A stretch of DNA of 10,787 bases from Acidiferrobacter sp. GTDB taxonomy: Bacteria > Pseudomonadota > Gammaproteobacteria > Arenicellales > UBA868. The position numbers and the translations under genes were made by a program. The DNA is taken from the NCBI GenBank assembly GCA_002694065.1, contig NZKZ01000013.1, forward strand, positions 5,279 through 16,065, in the 5' to 3' direction. This document shows positions 1 through 7,690 of this stretch, piece after piece (the first letter of the stretch is position 1; the number at the start of each line of letters is the position of its first letter). The notes under the pieces were generated by a model. That model was not told where the DNA came from and made no database searches. It saw only the letters and a list, made by a program, of their open reading frames with translations.

Positions 1-2
1 CT

Positions 3-25
3 AGCCAAGACCGTCGGCATTGGCT
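3..25 (-). terminator. Possible terminator hairpin after the transglycosylase gene
   Basis: Read on the minus strand, a hairpin begins at the last base of the transglycosylase stop codon. An outer 6-bp stem (AGCCAA pairing with TTGGCT) encloses a 2/2 internal loop, then CCG-A-CGG. The position directly after the stop fits an intrinsic terminator. Any T-run would lie beyond the left edge of the window and cannot be seen, so the call is tentative. Confidence 0.35.
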
Positions 26-2577
26 CAGCCCTGCCGTGAGCGGATTCGGGGGATAGTAATCGACCTTCCGGCTCTGGGCGGGCCGCTTCTGAGCTCGGGG
101 TTATAACGGGTGATCACCCAGATCGGCAGTTCGAATTTACGAGCCAGCACCCAAAGACTGTCCCCTGACTCGATTTTGTACTCCTCTGATCCCGTCACCT
201 CGAAATTCTCCTTGAACTCTTCCACCAGCACCTGGTGATATTCCTCACGGCGTCTCTCAAAGGCATCCTGATGAGCCGCATCTGTCACCGGCAGCAACAG
301 TGCGTCGCCGCTGGCGAGGACCTGGCTGGCGTCAAAACCATTGAGTGCGCGAATACTCTCAACGCCGCCAAGACGCAGCCAATCAGAATAATGTCCTAAC
401 GTCTCTTCGGGTTCGACATTGATGCGATAAAGCGTTCGGCCGTCTACTGCGGAACGCTGCACCGAAAGATCAATCGGCCTGTCCAGTGGGCTCACACCGC
501 TCAGATCAGATCCCGAACGGTCCCCACCCGTATCTGCCATTTTCGGCCAGGCGGCATCCGCGTTTGATTTCTGGGTTGCCGTTGGGGCGGCCGGAGTCGT
601 TGCCTGCGTCGGCGGCGCATAGGAACGGGCAAGATCTGCCCGAACCCCAGCGATAGCGAGCGATTGTCCAGGACGGATGAGCGCCTCCGCACCGAGCTGG
701 TTGTCGGTGATCAGCCGGCGGCAGGGCACCTGAAATCTGGCAGCAATCCGGCAGGCGCTATCGCCGCTTACTACTGTGTAAGTCACGGTTTCGACAGACT
801 CTGAGACTGGCCCATGCTGCCCGGCGGTGCCGGGGGCCGCCACCCCTGGCACGGTCAGTGTTTGCCCAGGGAAAATGAGATCGCTTTTGGCAAGCCCATT
901 GGCTGCAAGCAGTGCGTCACAGCTAATGCCGTGACGTCTTGCGATACTGCAGGCGCTATCGCCCTTGCCAACGGTATAACTTCCGCCAGGCGCCGTGGGA
1001 ATAGTGCCCGGAATCACCAGCGATGCCCCTACTTGAATCACCGAGCCGCGGTGCAGGCCGTTTGCAGCCAAGAGATCATCACAATCCACCCCAAAACGGG
1101 CCGCCACCGCACAGGCGCTGTCTCCCGGCTGAACTTTATACCGGCCCCGCTCGGCAACCCCGCTCTTAGCACGTCCCTTGCCTGGAACCTGCAGTTTCTG
1201 GCCGACGCGAATCATGGCTTTTCGGTTCAGCCCGTTAACCGCAATCAGTTCGCGGCAGTCCACCCGAAAAGCTGCTGCAATCCCACAAGCCGTATCCCCG
1301 GAACGCACCGTGTACTCCACCGAACTCCCTCGGCGGGTTTCGGACGGCAGCATTCGGAGCCGGGCCACATGGTTGGCCCAACCGCTCTGACGTTTCGGAA
1401 GACGCAAACTGTAGCCATCAGGAATAAAACGCCAACCATGCCAGACAAATCGGGTCAAAGCCGGGTTGAGCGTCTTCAATTGAGTTTCCGTCAGACCAAA
1501 GACGCTTTGCACCCGGGAAATTGAAACCGGACGATCGAGTACCAGGGTCTGGTACTGGAGTGGTCTGCCGGGCTGTATATCACCAAAAAATCGCTGATAG
1601 TTGCGGGCGACATGTCTTGCAGCCAAAAAGCCTGCGTAAAAATTCTTTACTGCGACCTGAAATTTTTTTGACCGATAATGGTTGATCACCTGCATGTAAT
1701 CGGGGCCCATCTTCTTGATTGCCCGTCGCATTCCATTTACACCATAGTTGTACGAGGTAATCACAAAAGGACTGAGATCGCGCTGCGAGACCCGGCTGTC
1801 TTTTGCCTTTGCTGCAACGGTCAGCGTCTTGCGCGCATTTTTGAGATAGCGGGCTGCGGCCCAGGTTGCTGCCTCGGGATCCAGGCGCTCATCCACTGTG
1901 GCATCGAGCTCCAGCCCGAGATCGCGTCCGGTCGCCGGCATGATCTGCCATAACCCTGCTGCACCCACTCGCGAATAGGCCTTGGGGCTGTACGAAGATT
2001 CCACAAAGGGCAGGTATTGAATATCTCTATGAAGTCCCGATTTAACAAGGACACGTCGCACCATCGGGCCGTAGGTTCCGAATCGACGCAGCGCCGCCAT
2101 GAAGCCATCGCGATTACCCGACTGGCAGCGAATATCTCCCGCAGCGCGGCGGATATCAGTGCTCGAACGCTCCGGAAAAAGCTTCAGTAGATGCTGCTGA
2201 TAGGCGCTGTTGACCGGCGACTTGCGGTCGATCTTCTTGGCAAGCGTATGCAATTCTGCCGCGATACGCTTTTTCTGATCCTTAATAAAGGCGGTGTTGC
2301 CCTTGCGTCCGCAAGCCCGTCCTTCAATGACCTTGTACACCCGGCTAGGGACCACCGAGTCATGCAGTACCGCGTCCTGGCTATCCCAACGGCTATAAAT
2401 ATCGATCCAGAAGTTGACCCGATCCTGCAATTCGGGAGGACAGGGAAAAGCCGAACTACACTGCATACGGTGCTGCTTGACCTCAATAAACGCCTCTGCC
2501 GGTTTAGGCTGGAAAACTCCAACCAGCAAAACGCAGACAAGCAGCCATCGGATCCCTGGCTTTGGCAAATCGAGCAT
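25..2577 (-). CDS. MltD-like membrane-associated/periplasmic lytic transglycosylase with multiple LysM repeats
   Basis: An 850-residue exported murein hydrolase. It should cleave the MurNAc-GlcNAc bond of peptidoglycan to leave 1,6-anhydro ends, acting in the periplasm. A signal peptide is visible: hydrophobic core at residues 11-22 and a likely signal peptidase I site after AEA29. No lipobox is seen, unlike E. coli MltD. The SLT domain spans about 175-325: catalytic Glu193 in FVESSYSP, GLWQIMP at 208-214 and SYNYGVNG at 275-282. Good LysM repeats lie at about 421-465, 480-524, 534-578, 600-644 and 800-844, with weaker LysM-like stretches at 343-394 and 717-763. Repeats one to four share a GD(S/T)AC motif plus a second Cys ten residues on (431/441, 489/499, 543/553, 609/619). 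A Pro/Ala/Thr-rich linker covers about 650-695. The protein is about twice as long as E. coli MltD (around 450 residues). The ATG at 2577 is chosen because it opens the signal peptide; its ribosome site is weak. Divergent from the fumarase gene. Confidence 0.93.
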   Translation of the reverse strand: MLDLPKPGIRWLLVCVLLVGVFQPKPAEAFIEVKQHRMQCSSAFPCPPELQDRVNFWIDIYSRWDSQDAVLHDSVVPSRVYKVIEGRACGRKGNTAFIKDQKKRIAAELHTLAKKIDRKSPVNSAYQQHLLKLFPERSSTDIRRAAGDIRCQSGNRDGFMAALRRFGTYGPMVRRVLVKSGLHRDIQYLPFVESSYSPKAYSRVGAAGLWQIMPATGRDLGLELDATVDERLDPEAATWAAARYLKNARKTLTVAAKAKDSRVSQRDLSPFVITSYNYGVNGMRRAIKKMGPDYMQVINHYRSKKFQVAVKNFYAGFLAARHVARNYQRFFGDIQPGRPLQYQTLVLDRPVSISRVQSVFGLTETQLKTLNPALTRFVWHGWRFIPDGYSLRLPKRQSGWANHVARLRMLPSETRRGSSVEYTVRSGDTACGIAAAFRVDCRELIAVNGLNRKAMIRVGQKLQVPGKGRAKSGVAERGRYKVQPGDSACAVAARFGVDCDDLLAANGLHRGSVIQVGASLVIPGTIPTAPGGSYTVGKGDSACSIARRHGISCDALLAANGLAKSDLIFPGQTLTVPGVAAPGTAGQHGPVSESVETVTYTVVSGDSACRIAARFQVPCRRLITDNQLGAEALIRPGQSLAIAGVRADLARSYAPPTQATTPAAPTATQKSNADAAWPKMADTGGDRSGSDLSGVSPLDRPIDLSVQRSAVDGRTLYRINVEPEETLGHYSDWLRLGGVESIRALNGFDASQVLASGDALLLPVTDAAHQDAFERRREEYHQVLVEEFKENFEVTGSEEYKIESGDSLWVLARKFELPIWVITRYNPELRSGPPRAGRSITIPRIRSRQG

Positions 2578-2721
2578 AGTCTCTGAAATTACGAGGTAAG
2601 TGTCCGGAACTCGCCCCCGGACCGGCTTGCCCGACAGCAGCAGACCGAAACGTTAATCCTACCAATTTGACGGCTTGAGTGAAACGGACTCGGTAGACCC
2701 CATCCCTTGCTCTCAATCGGC

Positions 2722-2732
2722 TTTGCTACACT
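2722..2732 (+). promoter_or_regulatory. Possible extended -10 promoter for the fumarase operon
   Basis: In the 203-bp divergent spacer, TTTGCTACACT contains an extended -10 (TGC then TACACT) at a sensible distance upstream of the ATG at 2781. No good -35 is found 16-18 bases upstream, which an extended -10 can tolerate. The rest of the spacer (2578-2780) shows no clear operator, and no convincing promoter for the minus-strand transglycosylase. Pattern match only. Confidence 0.3.
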
Positions 2733-2780
2733 TACCCAACCGACTTGACGAAAACGCACCCTCCAGGTTACTCCCGGCGC

Positions 2781-4298
2781 ATGACACGCATTCGAACCGA
2801 AGACATTTCGACCAGCGTCGCTGACGCGCTTCAATATATCTCTTATTACCATCCGCCCGATTTTGTCGAGGCGATGACTCTAGCCTATGAGAAAGAAATC
2901 TCAGAGCCTGCAAAAAATGCCATCGCGCAAATTCTGATCAATTCACGCATGGCGGCCGAGGGTCACCGGCCCGTCTGCCAGGATACCGGGATTGTGGTGG
3001 TGTTCGTCAAACTGGGGCAGTCCGTCGTCATAGAAGGCAATGCATCCCTTCAGGAAGCCATTGATGAGGGCGTCCGCCGCGCTTATACCGATCCTGACAA
3101 CCCTCTTAGAGCATCAGTGATCTCTCCGCCTATAGGCGACCGCAAGAATACGGGCGACAACACCCCGGCGGTCGTCCATACTGAGATTGTCCCCGGGGAG
3201 ACGATTGAAATCACGGTCGCCGCCAAAGGAGGCGGATCGGAAAACAAGGCCAAACTTGCAATGCTGAACCCAAGCGACGATCTTGCCGACTGGGTCACCC
3301 AGACCCTGCCCACCATGGGCGCCGGCTGGTGTCCGCCGGGCATTCTGGGCATCGGCATCGGCGGCACGCCGGAAAAAGCCATGCTGCTGGCGAAAGAGTC
3401 CCTCATGGCCCCCGTCGATATGGCCGAAATTGTGGAACAAGGGCCAAAAACACCCATTGAAACGCTCCGCCTTGAGATTTTTGAGGCGGTGAATCAACTC
3501 GGCATCGGCGCACAAGGCCTTGGAGGCCTGACCACGGTGCTCGATGTCAAGATCAAGACCTACGCAACCCATGCTGCGTCTCTGCCCGTCGCCATGATTC
3601 CCAATTGTGCGGCCACCCGGCACATTCATTTCACCCTCAAGGGGACTGGCCCTGCTGAATTGCCTCAGGTCGATATCTCAGTGTGGCCCAATATCACTCA
3701 GCAGGCAGTCGGGAAACGGGTCAATCTGGATGAACTGACTCCAGAGGAATACCGGTCCTGGCGTATTGGTGACAACCTGCTGTTGAGTGGAAAAATCCTG
3801 ACCGGTCGGGATGCGGCCCATAAGAGACTGGTAGAAATGATGGCGTCAGGTGCTCCGCTGCCAGAAGGTGTGGATTTCACGGGGCGTCTTATCTATTACG
3901 TCGGGCCCGTTGATCCTGTCGCTGATGAAGCGGTCGGTCCGGCAGGCCCCACCACAGCGACCCGCATGGACAAATTCACGGACGCGATGCTGTCCGGGAC
4001 GGGTCTTGCAGGCATGATCGGAAAAGCCGAGCGCGGCCCGGAGGCTATTGAGGCGATCAAGCGGCACCAGAGCGTTTATCTCATCGCCGTAGGCGGGGCG
4101 GCCTATCTCGTCTCCAAAGCGATCCGCCGGGCTCGCGTGATTGCCTTTGAGGATCTTGGCATGGAAGCCATTTACGAGTTTGAGGTGGAAGATATGCCGG
4201 TGACGGTCGCCGTCGACAGCACGGGGGCTTCGGTACACGCAGAAGGGCCGCGCGTGTGGAAAGACAAAATTGCCTCATTCCCGGTGCGGGTCACATGA
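2781..4298 (+). CDS. Class I iron-sulfur fumarate hydratase (fused alpha and beta parts)
   Basis: Catalyses reversible hydration of fumarate to L-malate in the TCA cycle, in the cytoplasm, using a [4Fe-4S] cluster. The 505-residue protein joins the catalytic alpha-type region (about 1-290) and the beta-type region (about 300-505), which are separate subunits in some archaea and bacteria. The three expected cluster cysteines are Cys66 (in VCQDTG), Cys184 (in GWCPPG) and Cys276 (in PNCAATRH). KGGGSENK at 149-156, GAQGLGG at 243-249, SGKILTGRDAAHKR at 336-349 and EDLGMEAIYEFEVEDMPV at 457-473 are family motifs. Tartrate dehydratase is related, but the full fused length favours fumarase. An in-frame TTG at 2745 would add 12 residues with no family character, so the ATG at 2781 is preferred although its ribosome site is weak. 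First gene of a probable operon with the thioredoxin-like and pdxH genes. Confidence 0.95.
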   Translation: MTRIRTEDISTSVADALQYISYYHPPDFVEAMTLAYEKEISEPAKNAIAQILINSRMAAEGHRPVCQDTGIVVVFVKLGQSVVIEGNASLQEAIDEGVRRAYTDPDNPLRASVISPPIGDRKNTGDNTPAVVHTEIVPGETIEITVAAKGGGSENKAKLAMLNPSDDLADWVTQTLPTMGAGWCPPGILGIGIGGTPEKAMLLAKESLMAPVDMAEIVEQGPKTPIETLRLEIFEAVNQLGIGAQGLGGLTTVLDVKIKTYATHAASLPVAMIPNCAATRHIHFTLKGTGPAELPQVDISVWPNITQQAVGKRVNLDELTPEEYRSWRIGDNLLLSGKILTGRDAAHKRLVEMMASGAPLPEGVDFTGRLIYYVGPVDPVADEAVGPAGPTTATRMDKFTDAMLSGTGLAGMIGKAERGPEAIEAIKRHQSVYLIAVGGAAYLVSKAIRRARVIAFEDLGMEAIYEFEVEDMPVTVAVDSTGASVHAEGPRVWKDKIASFPVRVT

Positions 4299-4327
4299 GT
4301 CTCTCCCGTCAAGGACCCATAGGCCGC

Positions 4328-5407
4328 ATGAAGTCTTTTGTGATCGCATTAGGGTCGGCCATGGTGCTGATCAGCTTGCTCAATCCGACCCCGGCTAACG
4401 CAAGCGAGGAGCTGGGCGAGTTTTTGGGCGCCATGGACACAGAGCATCCGGGCTGGTTCAAGGAGAGTTTTCTCGACTTTGAGGAAGATATCGATGAAGC
4501 AGCAGCTGAGGGCCGTCGGCTCGTGCTCTATTTCTGGCAGACAGGCTGCCCCTACTGCAACGCCCTGATCGAGCACAACTTTGGGCAACGGGACATCACA
4601 GATGCCATGCAGGCCCACTTTGATCTCGTCGCTGTCAACATGTGGGGTGACCGGGAAGTCGTCCAGGTGGGTGGGCGGACTTTTACTGAAAAGACCCTGG
4701 CCGCGGCGTTGCAGGTGCACTACACACCCACGCTGCTGTTTTTTGACGAAGCGCGTCAGGTTATCTTAAGGCTGAATGGCTATTACCCCCCCGACGCATT
4801 CAGGGGGGCACTGGAATGGGCTCGAAGCGATACCGACAACTCGGGCGACTTCAGCGCGTATCTCGCCAGCCTTAAAACCCAGAACGCCAATCCCCAACTC
4901 AACCCGCAGCCCTTTTTTGAAACAGCATCCGCTGATCTTTCCTCCCACCAAGGCCAAACACTTGCGGTCTATTTTGAGCAGCCGAACTGCCGACAATGCG
5001 ACACGTTGCATCAGAAAGTACTTGCCCATGACATTGTCCGGAATCAGGCGGAAAAAATGCGCTCGGTCCAGATTGATATGTGGTCTGAGGAGCCCATCAC
5101 CGCACCCAGCGGGCGACAAACAACGGCCCGCGCGTTCGCTAAAGATCTCAACATTCAGTTCGCACCGACAGTTGTATTCTTCGACGCCTCCGGAAAAGAA
5201 GTGATGCGCCTGGACGGTGCCTTTCGCACTTTTCATACCCAGGGCATCATGCGTTACGTTAATGACAAAGCCTATCTGGAACAGCCGAGTTTCCAGCGTT
5301 ATCTGGGAGAACTTGCAGAGCATTGGCGGGAAAAGGGCTGGGATGTCGACATCTGGAGCTACGATCTGCCGGTCAGCCGTGGCGGCCAACCCGTCAGTGT
5401 TCCCTAA
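4328..5407 (+). CDS. Exported protein with two tandem thioredoxin-fold domains (SoxW-like)
   Basis: A 359-residue protein with a signal peptide (MKSF start, hydrophobic core about 4-18, likely cleavage after ANA25), so it acts in the periplasm, probably as a thiol-disulfide reductant or chaperone. Two thioredoxin-like domains repeat in tandem. The first has CPYC (Cys74, Cys77) and the expected cis-proline in YTPT (Pro134). The second has CRQC (Cys221, Cys224) and FAPT (Pro280). Both halves share the order YF-x-CxxC, then a DMW/NMW strand, TPT/APT, LLFFD/VVFFD and LRLNG/MRLDG, indicating an internal duplication. The closest named relatives I recognise are SoxW-type thioredoxin-fold proteins, but no sox genes are visible here. 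Start choice: ATG 4328 follows AAGGA at 4311-4315 and opens the signal peptide directly. ATG 4295 overlaps the fumarase stop as ATGA and would add 11 residues; it remains possible. pdxH follows 28 bases downstream. Confidence 0.88.
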   Translation: MKSFVIALGSAMVLISLLNPTPANASEELGEFLGAMDTEHPGWFKESFLDFEEDIDEAAAEGRRLVLYFWQTGCPYCNALIEHNFGQRDITDAMQAHFDLVAVNMWGDREVVQVGGRTFTEKTLAAALQVHYTPTLLFFDEARQVILRLNGYYPPDAFRGALEWARSDTDNSGDFSAYLASLKTQNANPQLNPQPFFETASADLSSHQGQTLAVYFEQPNCRQCDTLHQKVLAHDIVRNQAEKMRSVQIDMWSEEPITAPSGRQTTARAFAKDLNIQFAPTVVFFDASGKEVMRLDGAFRTFHTQGIMRYVNDKAYLEQPSFQRYLGELAEHWREKGWDVDIWSYDLPVSRGGQPVSVP

Positions 5408-5435
5408 TAACTCCTATCCCATGGGATGACGCTTG

Positions 5436-6077
5436 ATGAAGCTCCCAGGCAACCTTAAAGAGGATTTTTCTCAAGGCGGGCTCGATGCCGATACGCTGTC
5501 GAAGGATCCCGTCGAGCAGTTTGAGCGCTGGTTTTCTGAGATCTGCGAGATTGATCCTGACGCCCCCAACGCCGTCAGTCTGGCCACCGCGTCCCGGCTT
5601 GGCGTCCCGAGTGTGCGCACCGTGTTGATGAAAATCTATGACGTTAACGGCTTTGTCTTTTTCACCAACTACAGTAGCCGCAAGGCTAAGGATCTTGAAG
5701 AAAATCCGCGCGCCGCGATGCTCTTTCCCTGGGTACGCCAGGGCCGCCAGGTGATTGTCAGGGGGCCCGTTTCACGCATTGCGACAAGCGAATCGCTTAA
5801 ATACTTTCTGACCCGCAGCCGGGGCAGTCAATTGGGCGCCTGGGCATCAGACCAGAGCAGCATCATCTCGGCCCGGGGCGTGCTGGAGTCAAAACTGGAC
5901 GAGATCAAACAGAAGTTCTCTGCCGGTGAGGTCCCGCTGCCTTCGTTCTGGGGCGGGTATCGGCTGGCACCGGAAAGCGTGGAATTCTGGCAGAGCCAGT
6001 CTGACCGGCTGCACGACCGGTTTGAATACACCCGTGACGCTAATGGCGATTGGGTGATCGCACGGCTTTCTCCCTGA
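5436..6077 (+). CDS. pdxH: Pyridoxamine/pyridoxine 5'-phosphate oxidase
   Basis: FMN-dependent enzyme that oxidises pyridoxine or pyridoxamine 5'-phosphate with O2 to pyridoxal 5'-phosphate, the last step and salvage route of vitamin B6 coenzyme formation, in the cytoplasm. The 213-residue length matches the family. Visible motifs: RTVLMK at 61-66 and TNYSSRKAKDLEENPR at 77-92 (FMN and phosphate binding), RQGRQVIVRG at 101-110, SQLGAWASDQSS at 131-142, LPSFWGGYR at 168-176, and the C-terminal signature EFWQSQSDRLHDR at 183-195 with Arg191 and His193 at the substrate site. The ATG at 5436 is preferred over the in-frame TTG one codon earlier; GGGA at 5423-5426 is a weak ribosome site. Third gene of the fumarase operon, 28 bases after the thioredoxin-like gene. 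I see no functional link beyond co-transcription. Confidence 0.96.
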   Translation: MKLPGNLKEDFSQGGLDADTLSKDPVEQFERWFSEICEIDPDAPNAVSLATASRLGVPSVRTVLMKIYDVNGFVFFTNYSSRKAKDLEENPRAAMLFPWVRQGRQVIVRGPVSRIATSESLKYFLTRSRGSQLGAWASDQSSIISARGVLESKLDEIKQKFSAGEVPLPSFWGGYRLAPESVEFWQSQSDRLHDRFEYTRDANGDWVIARLSP

Positions 6078-6102
6078 CCGCCCGCAGGGCACCCTGGTCA
6101 GG
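6073..6102. terminator. Inverted repeat between convergent genes, possible bidirectional terminator
   Basis: CCTGACC at 6073-6079 pairs with GGTCAGG at 6096-6102. The 16-base interior holds a second stem, GCCC-gca-GGGC at 6080-6090. The repeat contains the TGA stop of pdxH (6075-6077) and, on the other strand, the TGA stop of the MttB-like gene (6098-6100). It is the only structure between the convergent genes. There is no T-run on either side, so it is a weak intrinsic terminator at best. Confidence 0.4.
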
Positions 6103-7660
6103 CGGCTTCGGCATCTCCCATGGTGCTCTCGCTCAGCCGCACCGGGAAATGATCACGGATCTGCCTGTCCATCTCAAGGGAAAGGTGTGAAGGCCTGGGC
6201 CCCGAGAGAATCTCTGCTACTTTTGCTCGCGCCATCTCGAGCAGATCTGGCCGACCTTTTTCGTTCCATTCTTTAGGACTCAGCCGGTCCCCGACTTCGG
6301 GATACACATAATCACGCTGCATCAGAGTCATGGTCTGATTGTGTCCAAGGAAATGACTCGGGCCTCCGATACAGACATCGCGGATCGTATCCACGGAAAG
6401 CGACTCCTCAGTGATCTCGATGCCGCGGATGGTCCGATTAATCGCGCCGAGCATATCGTTGTCGATGACGTAACTCTCCAGACAGCATCCCAGCAGACTG
6501 GCCTGCATGCCGGCCGCTTCATAAATCAGATTGGCCCCGCTATGGCCGGCCAGTACGTTCGTATACGCCTTCTCGTAGCCTGACTGTGCGTCGGGCAGTT
6601 TGGCGTCCGCCATGCCGGCAGCAATCCCGGTAGGCAAACCGTAGTAACGACCCATTTGGCCGCAAGCCGCCATCAATACTGCCTGCTCACCGCTGCCGCC
6701 GCTCATTGCACCGGTGCGAAGGTCTGAGACAAACGGCCAGGTCCCGAAGATTGCCGGGTGACCCGGCTTGATGAGGTTGACGTACACCAGACCGCCCAGC
6801 ACTTCCGCTACCTCCTGGACGACAGCGCCCGCCAATGACGCCGGACTGGTGGCTCCAGCCTGTCCTGCCGCCAGCAGCAGTACCGGCATGCCCCGCTCTA
6901 CACAGGCTTCGAGCACGCGGCAGGCGTCCTCGGCAAAACGCATGGGCGGAACCACAAAACAGCATGAGCAACTGACGAAAGGCCGCTCGCGCCAAGCGGC
7001 TTCTCCTCCGGCAATCATCTCCAGCATATCGATCGCCTGGTGGGCATGGGCCGGCTCAACGAAACTCGTCCCAACATGTTTGGCAGTACCTGCGATAGCG
7101 GTGTAGCAGGTGTTGAAATCCATCTCGGCGGGATCTTCAATATCCCGCAGCACCATGGAACGCTGGAAGAAGTGGATATGCTCCATCTGGTCGACGATGC
7201 GTGCTGCATCGTAGAGATCCTGTGCCGTCGACTCGCGGTACTCTCTCTTGACGGTATCAACGATGTGCACCGCAGCCCCTGCCGTCCCAAAGTACGTGCG
7301 ACTTCCACTCAGATCCAGGTCATAGCGGGGATCCTGGCCATACAGCGTGATGTTCTTGGCACACTTGGACAGCGCCTCATCCACCAGGGACCTCGGGATC
7401 AGCAGTCGTTCATCCTCAGTATAGGTACCGCCGGCCGCCGTTACCCGCTCAATGATAGACGGCAACGCATTAGCAAAGCCGATGGTCTCAAGCGTCTGAA
7501 GCGCTGCCTCATGAATCCGCTCCACTTCCTCCTGGGTCAACGGCTGATAACGCCCGCTTTGCAGACCCGGACGAACCGGCTTTTCTTCTTCAGGTATCGG
7601 TGCTGCCCGTAATGCCTGACGGGCAGCCCGGCCACCCATTCGACTGGTTTTCTTTGCCAC
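6098..7660 (-). CDS. Trimethylamine methyltransferase (MttB) superfamily protein without pyrrolysine
   Basis: A 520-residue member of the MttB/COG5598 superfamily (TIM-barrel methyltransferases that move a methyl group from a methylated amine to a corrinoid protein). Family marks: basic N-terminus (GGRAARQALRAAP), LQSGRYQPLTQEEVERIHEAAL at about 33-54, FGTAGAAVHIVD at 124-135, GMPVLLLAAGQAGATSPASLAGAVVQ at 257-282 and DAQSGYEKAYTNVLAGHSGAN at 357-377. The frame reads through with no amber codon, so it lacks the pyrrolysine of archaeal trimethylamine enzymes. Characterised non-pyrrolysine homologs demethylate quaternary amines such as glycine betaine, proline betaine or carnitine, but the substrate here cannot be read from sequence. 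No corrinoid protein or reactivase is in the window, so a corrinoid partner must be elsewhere or the mechanism may differ. A cysteine cluster (CSCC, 231-234) is notable. GTG start set by GGGAGGAG just upstream. Lies 30 bases after the deacetylase-fold gene, probably one transcript. Confidence 0.9.
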   Translation of the reverse strand: MAKKTSRMGGRAARQALRAAPIPEEEKPVRPGLQSGRYQPLTQEEVERIHEAALQTLETIGFANALPSIIERVTAAGGTYTEDERLLIPRSLVDEALSKCAKNITLYGQDPRYDLDLSGSRTYFGTAGAAVHIVDTVKREYRESTAQDLYDAARIVDQMEHIHFFQRSMVLRDIEDPAEMDFNTCYTAIAGTAKHVGTSFVEPAHAHQAIDMLEMIAGGEAAWRERPFVSCSCCFVVPPMRFAEDACRVLEACVERGMPVLLLAAGQAGATSPASLAGAVVQEVAEVLGGLVYVNLIKPGHPAIFGTWPFVSDLRTGAMSGGSGEQAVLMAACGQMGRYYGLPTGIAAGMADAKLPDAQSGYEKAYTNVLAGHSGANLIYEAAGMQASLLGCCLESYVIDNDMLGAINRTIRGIEITEESLSVDTIRDVCIGGPSHFLGHNQTMTLMQRDYVYPEVGDRLSPKEWNEKGRPDLLEMARAKVAEILSGPRPSHLSLEMDRQIRDHFPVRLSESTMGDAEAA

Positions 7661-7664
7661 CCGA

Positions 7665-7672
7665 CTCCTCCC
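7665..7672 (-). promoter_or_regulatory. Strong Shine-Dalgarno site fixing the GTG start of the MttB-like gene
   Basis: Read on the minus strand, GGGAGGAG lies four bases before GTG (core GGAGG to start, six bases). It is the strongest ribosome site in the window, supports the GTG at 7660 as the true start, and implies efficient translation of the downstream gene in this two-gene unit. Confidence 0.75.
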
Positions 7673-7690
7673 AGATCGCGTTCCCCGGGC

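Noticed and set aside
638..1317. The LysM repeats as a DNA-level tandem repeat array or CRISPR.
   Set aside because: The similarity is at protein level with diverged codons and uneven spacing; there are no identical DNA repeats with unique spacers.
814..1524. A 236-codon plus-strand open frame opposite the LysM region.
   Set aside because: It is antisense to the LysM repeats, its protein has no family-like pattern, and its Cys and Pro-rich composition mirrors the repeats on the other strand.
4766..5389. A 207-codon minus-strand open frame opposite the thioredoxin-like gene.
   Set aside because: The plus strand has a full signal peptide and two CxxC thioredoxin folds; the antisense frame shows no motif and is a shadow.
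7040..7612. A 190-codon plus-strand open frame opposite the MttB-like gene.
   Set aside because: The minus-strand MttB frame has continuous family similarity; the antisense product shows no domain pattern.
6098..7660. A pyrrolysine-containing methyltransferase with an in-frame amber codon.
   Set aside because: The frame is uninterrupted from GTG to TGA; no TAG is read through, so this is a non-pyrrolysine member.
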